DNA of 64,000 nt, from NCBI GenBank assembly GCA_000507305.1, contig DF239315.1, positions 186,216-250,215 of the forward strand, given 5' to 3'. Made by a program: the position numbers and the translations under genes. The DNA comes from Breviolum minutum Mf 1.05b.01 (lineage: Eukaryota > Sar > Dinophyceae > Suessiales > Symbiodiniaceae). This document shows, piece after piece, positions 33,342 through 44,528 of this stretch (its first letter is position 1; every line of letters starts with the position of its first letter). The notes below the pieces were generated by a model, which saw only the letters and a program-made list of their open reading frames with translations, had not been told where the DNA came from and did no database searches.

Positions 33342-33455
33342 CCCTAGGGATCCAATCACCTTGTTAGAGGATGATTGGGGTGTCCAATCACCTCCAAAAC
33401 GCATAGTATTTAGGTTCCATTACCATTCTCAGTTTCGGTGATTGGATCCCTAGGG
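33342..33455 (-). repeat. family C element C2 with 15-bp flanking direct repeat
   Basis: CCCTAGGGATCCAATCACC ... GGTGATTGGATCCCTAGGG. TTGGATTTGATTAAA occurs immediately before (33,327-33,341) and after (33,456-33,470), like a target-site duplication inside a family-Q element. Confidence 0.85.
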
Positions 33456-33730
33456 TTGGATTTGATTAAAGTGGTTGGAACAAGTAAACACATTTTCTCC
33501 GAAATGGTGGTTTGATAGTGATGAATCCCATGGTGCAATCTGTAAGAAAAAACAACAAACCCAAGAACAACAACAACCTTGCAACAAATGCATGTGACAA
33601 ACACATCTCTTGAACAAATCTCCGAAGCATGTGAAAGTAAGATATGGCACGGGCACGATCACATTTTCCATGTTTTGTGCTTTGATCTTGGTGGGTGGGG
33701 GAGGGGGCGAGAAATCAGTTTTAAGAACAC

Positions 33731-33791
33731 ATGTGCCAGCTCGTTGAAGATACCCGAAATTCGTTTATCAAAGACTTCGTTGAACGACTGG
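33731..33791 (-). CDS. probable exon, helical
   Basis: GATTTTCAG|C to CAT|GTGTTC, 1 nt in, 20 codons (QSFNEVFDKRISGIFNELAH), phase 0 out. The acceptor is strong. The phase fits both neighbours (33,953 and 32,685). The + strand is open too (CQLVEDTRNSFIKDFVERLA). Confidence 0.5.
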
Positions 33792-33952
33792 CTGAAAATC
33801 ATCGTCTTAACTCACATCATCGCCACAGAGAAAAAAAACAATGGATGTTTAACGAAACATCCACTTGGATTTGCTTGCCTTAAACAAATCCAAGCCTAAG
33901 AAAAACAGTAAATAACCAACGTTTTTCTTTTTCAACCGGTCACTGCTCACAC

Positions 33953-34014
33953 ATCCAAGATGCTCTCAAGTCATCATAGTTATCAGGAGTTGCTGTTCGT
34001 ACTCGTTGGATGGC
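33953..34014 (-). CDS. probable exon, unidentified
   Basis: CTGTTTCAG|GCC, 20 codons (AIQRVRTATPDNYDDLRASW), then AT|GTGTGA. The phase-0 start matches the end of the exon at 35,318. Confidence 0.55.
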
Positions 34015-34819
34015 CTGAAACAGGGACTTTTCGAAGAAAAAACTCGAGAGGAAAACAAACATTTTAACCTTCCATGAAATTAACATAGCCTCAGCACCTA
34101 AAAATATGCCTTTCCAAAAGGAAATTAATCTTCCAACCATCCATTTTCAGGGAGGGAACATCTTAGTTTCAGGGAAAAACAACAATCAATTGGGGAAAGG
34201 TGTGATGATTTTTTTTTTGAGATAAACAAAAAATTGCTGGCTGGTGCTCAACCCCAAGCAATTTCTCATTTGCTTTTATTCATTTAGTAGAGAAAATGGC
34301 CAGCCAAACAGCTCATGAATGCTCAGATTCTAAAGGGACCAGCTACTTCCCAGGGCGGGGGGAAGCACCCTTCAATTCCCATGAATTACCTCGAAATGAG
34401 CCGCGAAAATTCGAGAAATCTTCCAAACGATGGGTGGGGAAAAACACGTAGTTTGACAAAAATGATCTACAGCCCCAAAAACCCACTAGAGTGATGTCCC
34501 CTGAAAAGTAATGGTTGGAAAACGTTGCCTTCAATCTGAATTTTCCCTCGGTTAGGGGACGTGTTAATTTCGTTTTCGGAGGTAAAACGTATACCTATAG
34601 ATTCATGTTACGTTATTTTTTCTTCAATGGTGAGTTTTTAATGTTTAATGAATGGACAAATGGTAAACATTGCAGAACAAGTCCTCTGAAAGAAATCCAA
34701 GAAACAAATGGTGGAAAGTGCTTGGAGATGACTTTGAAGATTGGGTTTCTTATGAGACATGATAATGAAGGTATCACAAGGATAGTATATCCTTTTGTTC
34801 CCGATTCAATCGTGGCAAT

Positions 34820-34923
34820 GGTTACCCTCCGGTAAACTAACATGGCAGTGGAAAATGGACAGATGTATTCCCTATTGAAGATGGGGATTTTCCATTGCCA
34901 TGTTAGTTTACTGGAGGGTATTT
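34820..34923. repeat. family H inverted-repeat element
   Basis: TACCCTCCGGTAAACTAACA ... TGTTAGTTTACTGGAGGGTA. Copies or halves also at 39,072, 39,345 and 59,750-59,876. Confidence 0.85.
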
Positions 34924-35317
34924 TTTTCCCAGAACCTGGAACAAGCAAAATTGCACAGATTCTGACTTGACTGTGATTACATTGGCTTTGCACACGTGGG
35001 CCCCTACCAGTTGTAAATGAGGTCACAATGATGACTCCACTTATTGGAGTGAAATAACCCCAGTGAAACCCATTCATTTTAGGCCATTCGAAAGGGCCCC
35101 ATTTTACGCCAAATACTGTTTGTATACCTAGCATTTGGAGGATCATCCCATTTGGCAACTGGACAATTCCCATGGCTAGTTTTCCTCCCCTAAGGATCCG
35201 GTGAGTCTAGCTACAAATGCCTTAGGTTTCCGCCCAAAAAATTAACCACATAATCATAATAAGTAGCACCAGGGTGCGCTTGAAAACCACCCCCCCAACT
35301 GCGCATCCACCGTCAAC

Positions 35318-35402
35318 CCAAGCCTTGCGCACGGCCATGGCGGCCGCATTTTCCTTCCGCGCCACGTCTTCTGCCTCTCGGCGTGCCTTCATATCTTCCA
35401 TC
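35318..35402 (-). CDS. probable exon, charged helix
   Basis: CGGCCAG|G to GCTTGG|GTTGAC, 1 nt in, 28 codons (MEDMKARREAEDVARKENAA, AMAVRKAW). A GC-rich island in AT-rich surroundings, strongly helix-forming. Confidence 0.6.
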
Positions 35403-35565
35403 CTGGCCGGATCCCATGAGATCCCATGAGATCTGACCACCTGACCACTTTAGCGATGCTCAACCCCTTGGAGTTGACTTTCTCACGTTTTTTTTTTCCG
35501 GGTACTACACACGGTTTTTGTTTTTTTGGAATGCGCATGCATGCCTTTCCCCCCAGTTTTTGCAC

Positions 35566-35633
35566 TTTTGTGGATCCAGTTTCATGTGGATCTGAAATTC
35601 GTTGGAAATCACTTCTTTTCTCCTTGAGTTGAT
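35566..35633 (-). CDS. probable exon, charged
   Basis: GCAGCAG|AT to AAA|GTGCAA, 2 nt in, 22 codons (QLKEKRSDFQRISDPHETGS, TK). The incoming phase matches the G left by the exon at 36,288. The outgoing phase does not match 35,402, so an exon may be missing or the donor is wrong. Confidence 0.5.
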
Positions 35634-36039
35634 CTGCTGCTTTTTACCAGCCCTTTAAACCACCACCTACGGGTCATATCCACTGACCGGTGATTCGATT
35701 TTCTTGGATTTGCTAAACATCCATCAGAATTGAAATGGGACCTTTACTCACGGACCCCGTTCAGTAAGTTACGATCGAGGTATTATTATATAGATACTCA
35801 GGTCTAGGGGGTCCCTTCAGTGGGTCCTGATGGTGATTTCCTGGATAAAATGTTTGCAAAAAGTAAATTATATCATTCCTAATGGCGGTTCAATGGTGAT
35901 TTAACATGGTACAATCCGTAAAGAAACACCTTAAACACATCCAAACCTAAGAACACCAAATGAAACCAATGGCTAATACACCACCAATAAGGCCTTATTT
36001 TCTGGGGGGGAACGCTAGGCAAGGTTTTTCTCACTGCAA

Positions 36040-36115
36040 CAAAAAACGCACCACAGAGATGTCTCCGCCTTTTCTGCTGCTGACTCTTTTGAGCTTCCTC
36101 CCTCTTCTTCACCTT
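36040..36115 (-). CDS. possible acidic exon
   Basis: The - frame reads EEEGGSSKESAAEKAETSLW across a GC-richer patch. No clear splice sites were found. Confidence 0.3.
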
Positions 36116-36287
36116 CCCGGTGCAAGTGGTCTTTTATTCACAGATCCCGGTGATTTTGCGTGAAGGAGGCATCCCATCTTTACTCATTCTACTTATTTGT
36201 AGAGAATTGAATCTTATCACATCATTGAAACTATACAAAATCAAATTTGATCGCATTTTTTCTATACAATTTCACATTTTAGTCTAC

Positions 36288-36443
36288 CCCCGCACTTGTC
36301 AAATGCCTCCCAAGTTCTTGACCAGAACTGCAAAACAGCATCTGATAATGGCATGACAATCTGTTCATCTTCACCACCTTTGAGGCGAGAGTCTTCAGGG
36401 TAATTCCTTCCACAATACAACAATAAAGCCCAACCTTGAGAAC
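36288..36443 (-). CDS. probable exon, 52 codons
   Basis: ATAGGAG|GT to GCGGGG|GTAGAC, 2 nt in and 1 nt out. It reads SQGWALLLYCGRNYPEDSRL, then LSDAVLQFWSRTWEAFDKCG. Mixed globular composition; no family recognised. The phase joins to 36,672 upstream and 35,633 downstream. Confidence 0.6.
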
Positions 36444-36473
36444 CTCCTATCCCAAACACTTAATGCATGGTAT

Positions 36474-36604
36474 CCCTGCAATTCCAAGGAAAGGCCAATA
36501 ATTGTTCATGGCCTTGAACCGAAAAGACCATTACTTTAGTAGGGATTTACTTCATCAACAATTCCAGGAGTCTATAATTTCAATGGTCCGCTTGACTTTG
36601 GGGG
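36474..36604 (-). repeat. family D element D2
   Basis: CCCTGCAATTCCAAGG ... TAGTAGGGATTTACTTCATC ... CTTGACTTTGGGGG. The - strand acceptor end (TTGCAG) is intact; the donor GTAAGT has decayed to AAAGT. Confidence 0.8.
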
Positions 36605-36671
36605 TGGTATATAACTATACTTGGTGGTTGCAACCCATGTGAAAAATATGAGTCAAATTGGGTTCATCTTC

Positions 36672-36718
36672 CCAAGGCCATCACGACTTCGGTCAAACTG
36701 GTGCTATTTTCGAAGATC
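36672..36718 (-). CDS. probable short exon with GA donor
   Basis: GGTCCAG|G to TTGG|GAAGAT, 1 nt in, 15 codons (IFENSTSLTEVVMAL), 1 nt out, joining to 36,443 as a Gly codon (G+GT). The donor lies inside a truncated family-B element, where the usual GT terminus is missing. Confidence 0.45.
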
Positions 36719-37014
36719 CTGGACCATGTAAAACAAATTCAGAGACTTGTCATTTTTCCTACTGTGCATTCATCATACCCAATTTTTTAATCAAGAGGCC
36801 CTAGGCCACATGAATTTTCCAGGGTGTACCTCATATGCTCTCAAGGATGGCACCTGCAACATCCACTTGCATGTATGGACTATTTACTTACATTTGCTAT
36901 CAATTTAAGCCAAATGAATGTGTATGTTCAATACATGGGGGCATCTGGGGTATAGTTCGCCCAAATAATGTATGGAAAAACCACCCAATCAAACACAGTG
37001 ATTTTTGATGTCAC

Positions 37015-37138
37015 CCTCCCCATCCGCACCTCCTCCAACTGTTTGGAATTCACCGGTCGTAGTCCAGGTCGTGCATAGGTGGCACGGCCAGTGACGGATG
37101 TCATGGATGTAGGACCAGGACTGGTCGCATTTCCATGC
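37015..37138 (-). CDS. probable exon, basic
   Basis: CATGAG|G to GGGAGG|GTGACA, 1 nt in, 41 codons (HGNATSPGPTSMTSVTGRAT, YARPGLRPVNSKQLEEVRMG, R), phase 0 out. Ser/Thr/Pro-rich. The outgoing phase does not fit 36,718 directly. Confidence 0.55.
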
Positions 37139-37454
37139 CTCATGACATCAAAAAGTACCCTTGAATCTTGGGAATCTATGGTGCCCCCCAAGAGTATGGT
37201 GGTCAATAACATCTTAATAGCCTTGTTTGCTGAAAATGGTGGCATTGTGGGGGTGCCCTTAAGTTCCCATGAAACGTAACCCCTGAAAACAGGCAGGTCA
37301 TTTTCCAATGAATTTGGGTCGGTTTTTTGGAAGGACTCCCTGTTAGGGTGTTTTCTAGATGGTTTATCACCTACATTCCGTAAAGCTAACAGAACTATAA
37401 CAGCGAGTTTACTCCCTTGAACATATGCCGGGCCCGGCCCCGAAGCTTTCTTAG

Positions 37455-37582
37455 AGGTTCAGGATACTTAGTAAGTGGATAGTAACCAGGTTATAACCCC
37501 TATAAGTGGGTCAAATGTCCCCTACTTAGGGTTATAAACCTACATACAACCAGTTGCTAAGTATCCTGAACCTCTAAGTTCA
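37455..37582. repeat. family T hairpin
   Basis: CTTAGAGGTTCAGGATACTT ... AAGTATCCTGAACCTCTAAG. A diverged relative lies at 26,757-26,870. Confidence 0.85.
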
Positions 37583-37696
37583 GTTTCCAAACAGTGTTAG
37601 TTTTCAGGGTAAACTCTGAAGGAACGTCCCTTTTTTTTTCGGGAATGCTATACCCTCTTCACAGGTCCTGCAGGGAGATCGTGAACTGCCATCAGT

Positions 37697-37868
37697 ATTC
37701 ATGGGCAGTCAACCTTGTACCCCCATGTAAGGTACCCACATGAGAAATAAAGCCTTAATAAGGCCTTATTAAAAAGGAACAACTATGGTTAATAACATGT
37801 GAATAACCCCTTATTAAGGCTTTGTTTCTGGTGGGGGTACCTTACATGGGGGTAGGTTGACTGGTCAT
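37697..37868. repeat. family G inverted-repeat element
   Basis: GGCAGTCAACCTTGTACCCC ... GGGTACCTTACATGGGGGTA ... GGTTGACTGGTCAT. Confidence 0.8.
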
Positions 37869-37941
37869 TAATCATAGCAACTCCAAGTGAGGTAGTCGCT
37901 GAAAGGAAACGTCTGCCCAGTGGGACTGGATAAACTACGTC

Positions 37942-38208
37942 TCAAAGACCGAGAAGGTGGGGACGCTGTGGCAGCTGAAGCCAATCCTCCAAGCATTTCG
38001 TTGGCACTCCCGGCAACATGTTTGGCACTGTGGCACCACCAGGTGTAATTCTGTTGGCATGCCTTTCTTCAGCTGAAGTATTGCCACATCCCAGGCTGTG
38101 CAAATTCTGCGCCTCGACTCCTAGGAATTGCCACTTGTAGACGACGGCGAACCCGCCATATCCAATCACGGGAAGCCCTAGTTGCACAAATGGACGAACC
38201 CAATTCAA
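37942..38208 (-). CDS. coding-like region, ends uncertain
   Basis: The longest open - strand frame in this part, reading NWVRPFVQLGLPVIGYGGFA, VVYKWQFLGVEAQNLHSLGC, then ITPGGATVPNMLPGVPTKCL. Composition is coding-like but splice boundaries were not found, and a second - frame is open in the left third. No homology recognised. Confidence 0.4.
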   Translation of the reverse strand: MNWVRPFVQLGLPVIGYGGFAVVYKWQFLGVEAQNLHSLGCGNTSAEERHANRITPGGATVPNMLPGVPTKCLEDWLQLPQRPHLLGL

Positions 38209-38809
38209 TGCAGGTCACCGAGATTGGCGAAGTCCTCGATTCAATTGCCCGAACCTAGTGGCGAAGTCCTCGATGGTTTCCAGGAAAAATATGAAAGTGG
38301 ATCTTGAAGTCTAAATTGAATCATTTTCGATATCCCGTGAGATACTCTCTGACTCTCCGACAGATTTTGCTATCCCATCGTTTGTTTTGATGTTTTTCCT
38401 TTTTCCATGATTATAACCATGACTTCACAAGGTTTCTAGTGGAAGGGCCCTAAAATTCGGCGAAGAGTCATCTATCCTCAAGTGAACAAACATCTCCGTT
38501 TTTTTCGCGTGCAGAATTGGAATATACATGTCAGCTGTCAGCATCAAGTTTCATCTCACCAAACCGGATCCTATGTGCACCATTTAGACAAAAACCCAAG
38601 AGATAAGAGATACACCTTGGCAAATAAGTATAATTCCTAAACCTGAATTGATGGCATTTTGGGGACACTCGCCTTACACAAAGCCATTATTTAGGGGAAT
38701 TCCCAACCTGCGGTGAATGGTCGTGATGAAATTTACCAAGATTGGTAGTTCTGAATCATCAATGATTCTGTTCTGATCTTTGGGACTAACCTTGACCCAA
38801 CTCATGAAA

Positions 38810-38922
38810 CAAGGCCAGTCAACCTACCCCCATGTCCCAGGTACCCCCATGAGACTTGCCTTATTGAGGCTTTATTTCTCATGGGGGTACCTTACATTGG
38901 GGCCCCGGTTCACTGGCCATGA
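38810..38922. repeat. family G inverted-repeat element
   Basis: AAGGCCAGTCAACCTACCCC ... CATGGGGGTACCTTACATTG ... TTCACTGGCCATGATC. Confidence 0.8.
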
Positions 38923-38990
38923 TCACTAGCTGATGAGTCAAAATCCCGTAAAGACTTCCCTCACTCCGATGAGTTTAAAACAACGTGTAT

Positions 38991-39077
38991 CCCATAGGAC
39001 CCATGGGACTGGAATATTTACCTACAAAAATCAACCGTTCATGTAGGTAAATATACTAGTCCCATGGATCCTATGGG
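38991..39077. repeat. family F inverted-repeat element
   Basis: CCCATAGGACCCATGGGACT ... CCCATGGATCCTATGGG with TATTTACCTACA / TGTAGGTAAATA inner arms. It is immediately followed by half of a family-H element. Confidence 0.85.
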
Positions 39078-39753
39078 TATCTACCCTCCGTAAACCAACA
39101 TAGCAATGGAAAATCCATTGAAGACTTCCCTCACTTCCCCAACTTTGTACATTGCCGAAAATGAACGGCTCGTCTCCTTCAAAAAGGACCATTTTTTACA
39201 AGGAAAGGCTTGCCTTTTCACTTCCAAGCATCACTTTTTGAGCGACTCTGTGATACTTCCCCCCAAAAAAAACAGACATGGAACCTGAAAATGATGGGGA
39301 ACCCGCAAGGAATCTTCTTGAATCAAGGGGTTCATGGATTCCGGTGAACCATGTTAGTTTTCGGTGGAATATCGTTAACATGTAGAAGCAAAATATCCCA
39401 AAAAATCTGCCTTTGGACAAGTCAAAGGTGGAAAAAACAGAGATCCAACCCTGAATCCGACGTGAGAAAACTCACCCTTCAACCCTTTGGGGGGGTCCTT
39501 TTAGAGGTTAATGACACAGTTCGAAAGGATTGATGGGTTGGGACCCTCCCCAGGTGGCATCTTGAAAAACGAAGATTTGGGTGTTTCTATAGGGACCGAC
39601 CTCCAGATCTCCTAAGCTAAAAATGTTAGCAAATCCTGGTGGTTTTCCGCCCCCCATCAACCTGGGTAAACCGGGAGACAATCCAATCGCCTGATAGTAA
39701 CCTTTGATTAATAACATTCCGCAAAGGATTCATGGGACGATTGTATCCCTATG

Positions 39754-39857
39754 GGATCCAATCACCTTGTTAGAGGATGATTGGGGTGTACAATCACCTC
39801 CTAAGCAAGGTATTGAGGTTCCATTACCATTGTCAGAAGGTGATCGGATCCCTAGGG
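39754..39857 (-). repeat. family C element C3
   Basis: GGATCCAATCACCTTGTTAG ... TTCCATTACCATTGTCAG ... GATCGGATCCCTAGGG, abutting a partial family-F element. Confidence 0.85.
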
Positions 39858-39951
39858 TATATTTACCTACATGAATTATTGATTTTTGTGATAAATAAGT
39901 AGGTAAATATTCTATTCCGATGGATACTTTGGGTCCTAAAAAGGGGACAAC

Positions 39952-40067
39952 TTGCGAGCACAACTGCTTCTGGGCACTGGTCGTTGTAATATTCGGAACC
40001 CAAACAGTGCAGAATTCTACGGGAAATCCCTCAAAATTGCCAGACATTCGCATCACGTTCGATCCCC
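39952..40067 (-). CDS. probable exon, unidentified
   Basis: TTTTTTTAG|GG to TCGCAA|GTTGTC, 2 nt in, 38 codons (GSNVMRMSGNFEGFPVEFCT, VWVPNITTTSAQKQLCSQ), phase 0 out. The incoming phase matches the G left at 40,761. Confidence 0.6.
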
Positions 40068-40760
40068 CTAAAAAAATCCTAAAAATGGGTCCAATTGAAT
40101 GACCCCTGTCTAATTCCAGTGACTTACCAAGAAGCATCCAAAAACAAGACTCCAACTCTGACATGCGAAACATTGAGTAAAAATTGGAAATTCACCCCTA
40201 TAAGCAAAACACACCTGAAAACAATAATTACTGTACAGCCACTGAAGCATTACCTTAAAACTTTCTCCAATTACTTCAAGAGGTTCACGTCCCCGCTTCG
40301 GTGCTTAAAACAAAATCAAGAGAACATCTCCATCGCAAACAAGGCACTGCAACTGTACTGACTCATCCACTGCTCCATCCCATGGCACCTTTAAAACAAT
40401 GACGTCCAACGTTCGGCAAAAGTGATCGATTCAAGTAGGGTTTGTTTGGGTTATATATCACATCTTGAACATTCTAGAGGGATCTAGTTCCAAAATGGAG
40501 GAGAAAGTTCTGCGCTTGGTTTTTTTCTGCGGACCTCCAGTTCCCACAACTACAGGAATTTCGAGATCCAAAGGCTCCCAGGACGAGACGGCTTAGCCGT
40601 TTTTTCTAACCATGGTATACCTAGCAATTTTCGTCTCCCCCGGGTTAAGGATCGGGGTGGGTTGTGTGCCCCTATAGCGGTCGGAAGCGCTTTTTTGTTG
40701 AACCTGTGCCTGGTAATGGAATGGTCTTGAAACTGGGATCTGATGCTGTTAGTTGGTTAC

Positions 40761-40810
40761 CTGGTTGGGATGATTCGGAAATGAGTTCTTTTTTGTTGCT
40801 TGACGTGACC
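40761..40810 (-). CDS. probable short exon; both strands open here
   Basis: ATGGACAG|G to CAACCAG|GTAACC, 1 nt in, 16 codons (VTSSNKKELISESSQP), 1 nt out. Both splice sites are near consensus and the phases fit both neighbours. On +, the frame 40,664-40,882 is continuously open (GMVLKLGSDAVSWLPGWDDS) and also looks protein-like, so the strand is not certain. Confidence 0.5.
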
Positions 40811-41168
40811 CTGTCCATGGATAGAGAAGTCACGAAAGTCGTCACAGCTGCTAGTCGTTTATCGTTTAAACCAAGTTTCTAAGCAGCAAACATGTACAAG
40901 TATACATCAAACACTACTAAAAAAAGAGACATATCAAATTTTAAAAACAAAAAACAGGGAAAGAGCAAACATATGGCCATCCCCTGATTGGCCATCCGGT
41001 TGCATTTCCACTCCATTGAAGTCAGGACTAGATTGTTTCAAAGGTGTTTTTTTGAGATCAGCAAAGTGGAATCTGCCTATATACCAAATATGTTGAGCTC
41101 TTGGAAGAACATATATTCATTCTAAGCAAATGATGAGAATTTCACCAATGTGGATCTTTCAAGGCATC

Positions 41169-41231
41169 TTTGCAAGAATCTGCCTCCGTCTTCTGCGCAA
41201 ATTCATCAATTCCACGGGAGTTGTCCCATGG
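41169..41231 (-). CDS. probable exon with arginine run
   Basis: GTTTTCAG|C, 1 nt in, 20 codons (HGTTPVELMNLRRRRRQILA), then AA|GATGCC, a GA donor. The next exon's G makes the Lys codon. The RRRRR stretch could be a nuclear-localisation or RNA-binding patch (inference). Confidence 0.55.
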
Positions 41232-41259
41232 CTGAAAACAACATGCTTGAAATGTTTAG

Positions 41260-41355
41260 CTAGTTGGTGGTTTCAACCCATTTCAAAAATATTAGTCAAA
41301 TTGGAAATCTTCTCAAGTAGGGGTGAAAATAAAAAATGTTTGAAACCACCGCCTA
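41260..41355 (-). repeat. family B element B6
   Basis: CTAGTTGGTGGTTTCAACCC ... TGTTTGAAACCACCGCCTAG. Its - strand donor terminus is GCGGTGG instead of GTGGTGG. Confidence 0.85.
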
Positions 41356-41577
41356 GTTAGGTTTGAACAATCTAATCAAAATCAAATTCAATCCATTTGT
41401 GAAGGCCCATCAACTATAGAAAAATATACAACGTGGGCCCCATCACCAGCTATACATGAGGCTATAACATCTATATATAGTATATCCCTTTAAATGGCCG
41501 AGAATAAATGGGTTTCACTGGGGTTATTTCACCCCTAAAAGTGAAGTTAATATAAACCTCATTTATATCAGCGAATG

Positions 41578-41705
41578 GTTAATTGTTGGCTTGGGGCCCG
41601 GTGGTTTGGGATTCCTAGGATCCCCCTATGAAAGGGATTGCTACTTAAGGGCACCCTTAGAATCCCAAACCACCAACCCAAACCCTACAATTAACCATTT
41701 GTTGA
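41578..41705. repeat. family X hairpin
   Basis: AATGGTTAATTGTTGGCTTG ... GGTGGTTTGGGATTC paired with GAATCCCAAACCACC ... ACAATTAACCATTTG. A single copy was seen. Confidence 0.8.
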
Positions 41706-42111
41706 TTACTGTTTTTTGGGCCCAAACCTTATAGAGATGGATGGGGATACCTCACACAGGCAAAAGTCAGAAGGTCGTGTGTGGCTTCTGACCCTTGGAG
41801 GATCATCCCACTTAGGAAGTAGTTAGGATCACCCCGCATTTAAAAGCCATTTAGAGAGGAAAACAGCCGTACTTCGCGGAAGAAATTGAACCATGCCATG
41901 GTTATATTCACCACATACATCCGATGTTTTGCCTTTTGAGCCAAAATCCTCACCAAGTATTACAGCGCCTTCCAACCACAAAACTCACTGCCCCCCCAAA
42001 AAAGATTGGCACCTTCCATCCATTCGGCGGTGGTACTGGTGCTGCCTTGTTGTCATTATAAGCCCAGACTTGATCCCCGCCTACCTGGCCCACGCGGTGA
42101 GGGTGTGTCAG

Positions 42112-42205
42112 GGTTGGTTGGTTGGTTGGTTGGTTGGTTGGTTGGTTGGTTGGTTGGTTGGTTGGTTGGTTGGTTGGTTGGTTGGTTGGTTGGTTGGTTG
42201 GTTGG
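42112..42205 (+). repeat. (GGTT)n microsatellite
   Basis: About 23 uninterrupted TTGG units. The repeating Gly-Trp-Leu-Val frames across it are not genes. Confidence 0.97.
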
Positions 42206-42512
42206 AAGATGGGATGATTTTTGACAACAAAAAAACGGCTTTTTACCGGTGGGGGGGTAGTTAAACGTAGTGATGTTTTTTTTTGGAATTTTTGAGGAAA
42301 CAGTTCCTTGATGTTCTTTTCCCTGAGTAGTATGAACAGTATTTCAACTGAAACAACTGAAATTGGATGTTAATTTGATTATACACATTGTGAGTCATGA
42401 GGATTATAATTGGATTGTAACCGCACCCTCCAGCTCATCGCTCCCTTCATGAGTTCCAGGCTGAACAAATCTTTTCAGAAATAGCTGTACCTTGATGAAT
42501 ATTTAGGCGAAT

Positions 42513-42660
42513 TCCTATAATCACCAAACATTTCAGGTACCTAAAATGGAGGTTCGAAAACCTATATAAGCTGTATAACTGTATAAGTAAAGGCTTATAG
42601 GGAAAACCCCAAGAACGGCCGAAAATAAGGTTCAGTGCCTCCATTTTTGGTACCTGGAAT
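42513..42660. repeat. family E element E2
   Basis: CCAAACATTTCAGGTACCTA ... ATATAAGCTGTAT ... TCCATTTTTGGTACCTGGAA. Confidence 0.85.
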
Positions 42661-42956
42661 ATCATTCTGCCACATCGGAATTTCAGAGGGTGTATACCTC
42701 CAGTTCGAACCCCATAGAACCAATTGTATGGTATATTTACCTATAGATATATTATATATACGATTTAGTTGATTTGTAAGGGTAAATTCCTAGGTCAAAT
42801 ATACGTGACCTTCGTCTCATGGTAAGGTCCCTCCGTTCCAAACGACGAGAAAACTCACGACGCCACTTGCGCCTTAGGACCAAACCACCAGCCGTGGAAG
42901 TTGGGACCATCTCGTTCATCCCAGTAATAAATCAAGACCTTAAATCCACAACAACC

Positions 42957-43055
42957 CCTAGACATCCAAATACCTCCTGAGGTGAACGGTGTTTGGATGG
43001 TATGTTTTTGGTCTCCAAATACCTTCTGAGGGGCTGTTTGAATGTCTAGGGAACG
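42957..43055. repeat. family L element
   Basis: CCTAGACATCCAAATACCTC ... CTTCTGAGGGGCTGTTTGAATGTCTAGG in two arms. A shorter copy is at 46,003-46,049 and fragments near 49,985 and 59,490. Confidence 0.75.
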
Positions 43056-43236
43056 TGGCCAGAGATTTTGGACCGGGGCAAAGTTGGGAGGTTTTTTGAA
43101 CACACAAAAATGTTCACGAGTCGGAATATGGGTATGGTAGTATGGGATGTGGAAGTTTGGTCCCTGTGATACGATAAACATCCATTGAAAAAAACAACTT
43201 GATGATTAGCCCATTTAAGTTTGCGCTGTATGTTCT

Positions 43237-43645
43237 TAAAAAAAATCCAACAGACCCCGGGAACATACCCCAGGCTCTCCAAAATACATATACGAAAGGA
43301 TTTCCTTCATTACAAAGGAAACTGCTCCAAAGTCTCCATGGCCTGTTGTCTCATGACAAGTCCAAGTCTGTGCATAATGGTTTTTCCAAAGGCTCCAACA
43401 GTGAGATGGGTCTCAATCCTGAAGGATGATGTGCCTGTCTGCCCGGTTTGGTGAGGAATGTCACCGTAGATGTTCCCCACTCCATTGGCAGTTTGTCTCG
43501 TAGCGGGCACTCGTGTCCCAAAGACTGAAGTTGATGGGAAAACATTGTTTCCAGCGCTCTCCAGAAAGGTGCTGGCGCATAGTGTGGTGACAAGGCCTTG
43601 TGGGTATGTTCCAGGCGTCTGTTGGAATTTCCTTAGAATGCTGCA
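43237..43645. repeat. family M element, large
   Basis: The outer arms AAAATCCAACAGACCCCGGG and GGCGTCTGTTGGAATTTCC pair. They enclose about 350 bp of low-repeat sequence. A compact copy lies at 49,064-49,200. The enclosed segment is GC-richer and open in several frames, without clear exons. Confidence 0.6.
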
Positions 43646-43844
43646 TATCCCCACATCTAAACCAACATCCCTTATATCAAACAATTTGATGATCCATCAT
43701 CTCTTACAAGCTCCTGGATATGATGTTTAAAATCACCCTTTAAGAGGGACATTCGTTGTAAACCCTTTATCAAGGAGCCCTGTATGAATCAATAAGAAAG
43801 ATCTAATGTAATACAACCTTCAACACACATGCTGGGAAAACACG

Positions 43845-43985
43845 GTCGTCCCCCTTCCCAGTAACAGTGGCATTTTCCGCAGCTTTGTAATCACCAGTAG
43901 GAATTTTACACTTTTAAAGCTCCGGGATCGCAACGAAAAAACCTTCATTGTCACTATTACTGGGAAGATGGAACAACCCAATGGA
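43845..43985. repeat. family J element, copy 2
   Basis: GTCGTCCCCCTTCCCAGTAA ... TTACTGGGAAGATGGAACAAC, related to 19,664. Confidence 0.65.
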
Positions 43986-44472
43986 TACATTCACTTGTCC
44001 TTTCAAACACCCCCCTTCCTTAATTCGAGTTTTGGCTCTAGATTTGGCTTGTATCCAAAATTCGAGTTCTTCAAGGTAAATCCCAGAACAAAACCATCAT
44101 CCCTCTTCGGGGGTGGATGACGAATTTTCGCACCGAAATCACCACCACAACAGACATCCACAAAAAGAAACTCAAAAAAAAAACATAATTATATCAGAAA
44201 AAACAATCCCCATGATTTTTGTTCGTAGACAACATCATGTTTCCCTTGTTTCACTGCATGGCTAGCGCTTACTCCCCATCTGGTTGCGACCCTTTGCTCG
44301 TCATTTGAAAGGACAAATGGTCATCCTTTGCTCATTTGCTCATCACGATCAGCATAGCCCAGATTAAAACATTACAAACCCTGGAAGTCAAAGACTATTT
44401 TAAGATAATAGTCCCCGAATTTTGGATCATTAAAATTCCCTACAACAAAAAATCTTTGGTGATGTTCCCTAC

Positions 44473-44528
44473 TTTGTCAAATGGCCCCTCATCCAAGGCT
44501 TTCCCAACATCAGCCGCAGCTAGGGTTC
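44473..44528 (-). CDS. probable exon, unidentified
   Basis: CAGTCAG|GA to GACAAA|GTAGGG, 2 nt in, 18 codons (TLAAADVGKALDEGPFDK), phase 0 out. It fits the 1 nt left by the exon at 45,005. The + frame is also open. Confidence 0.45.

Noticed and set aside
42006..42264. Repeating Gly-Trp-Leu-Val frames
   Set aside because: Translation of the (GGTT)n microsatellite.
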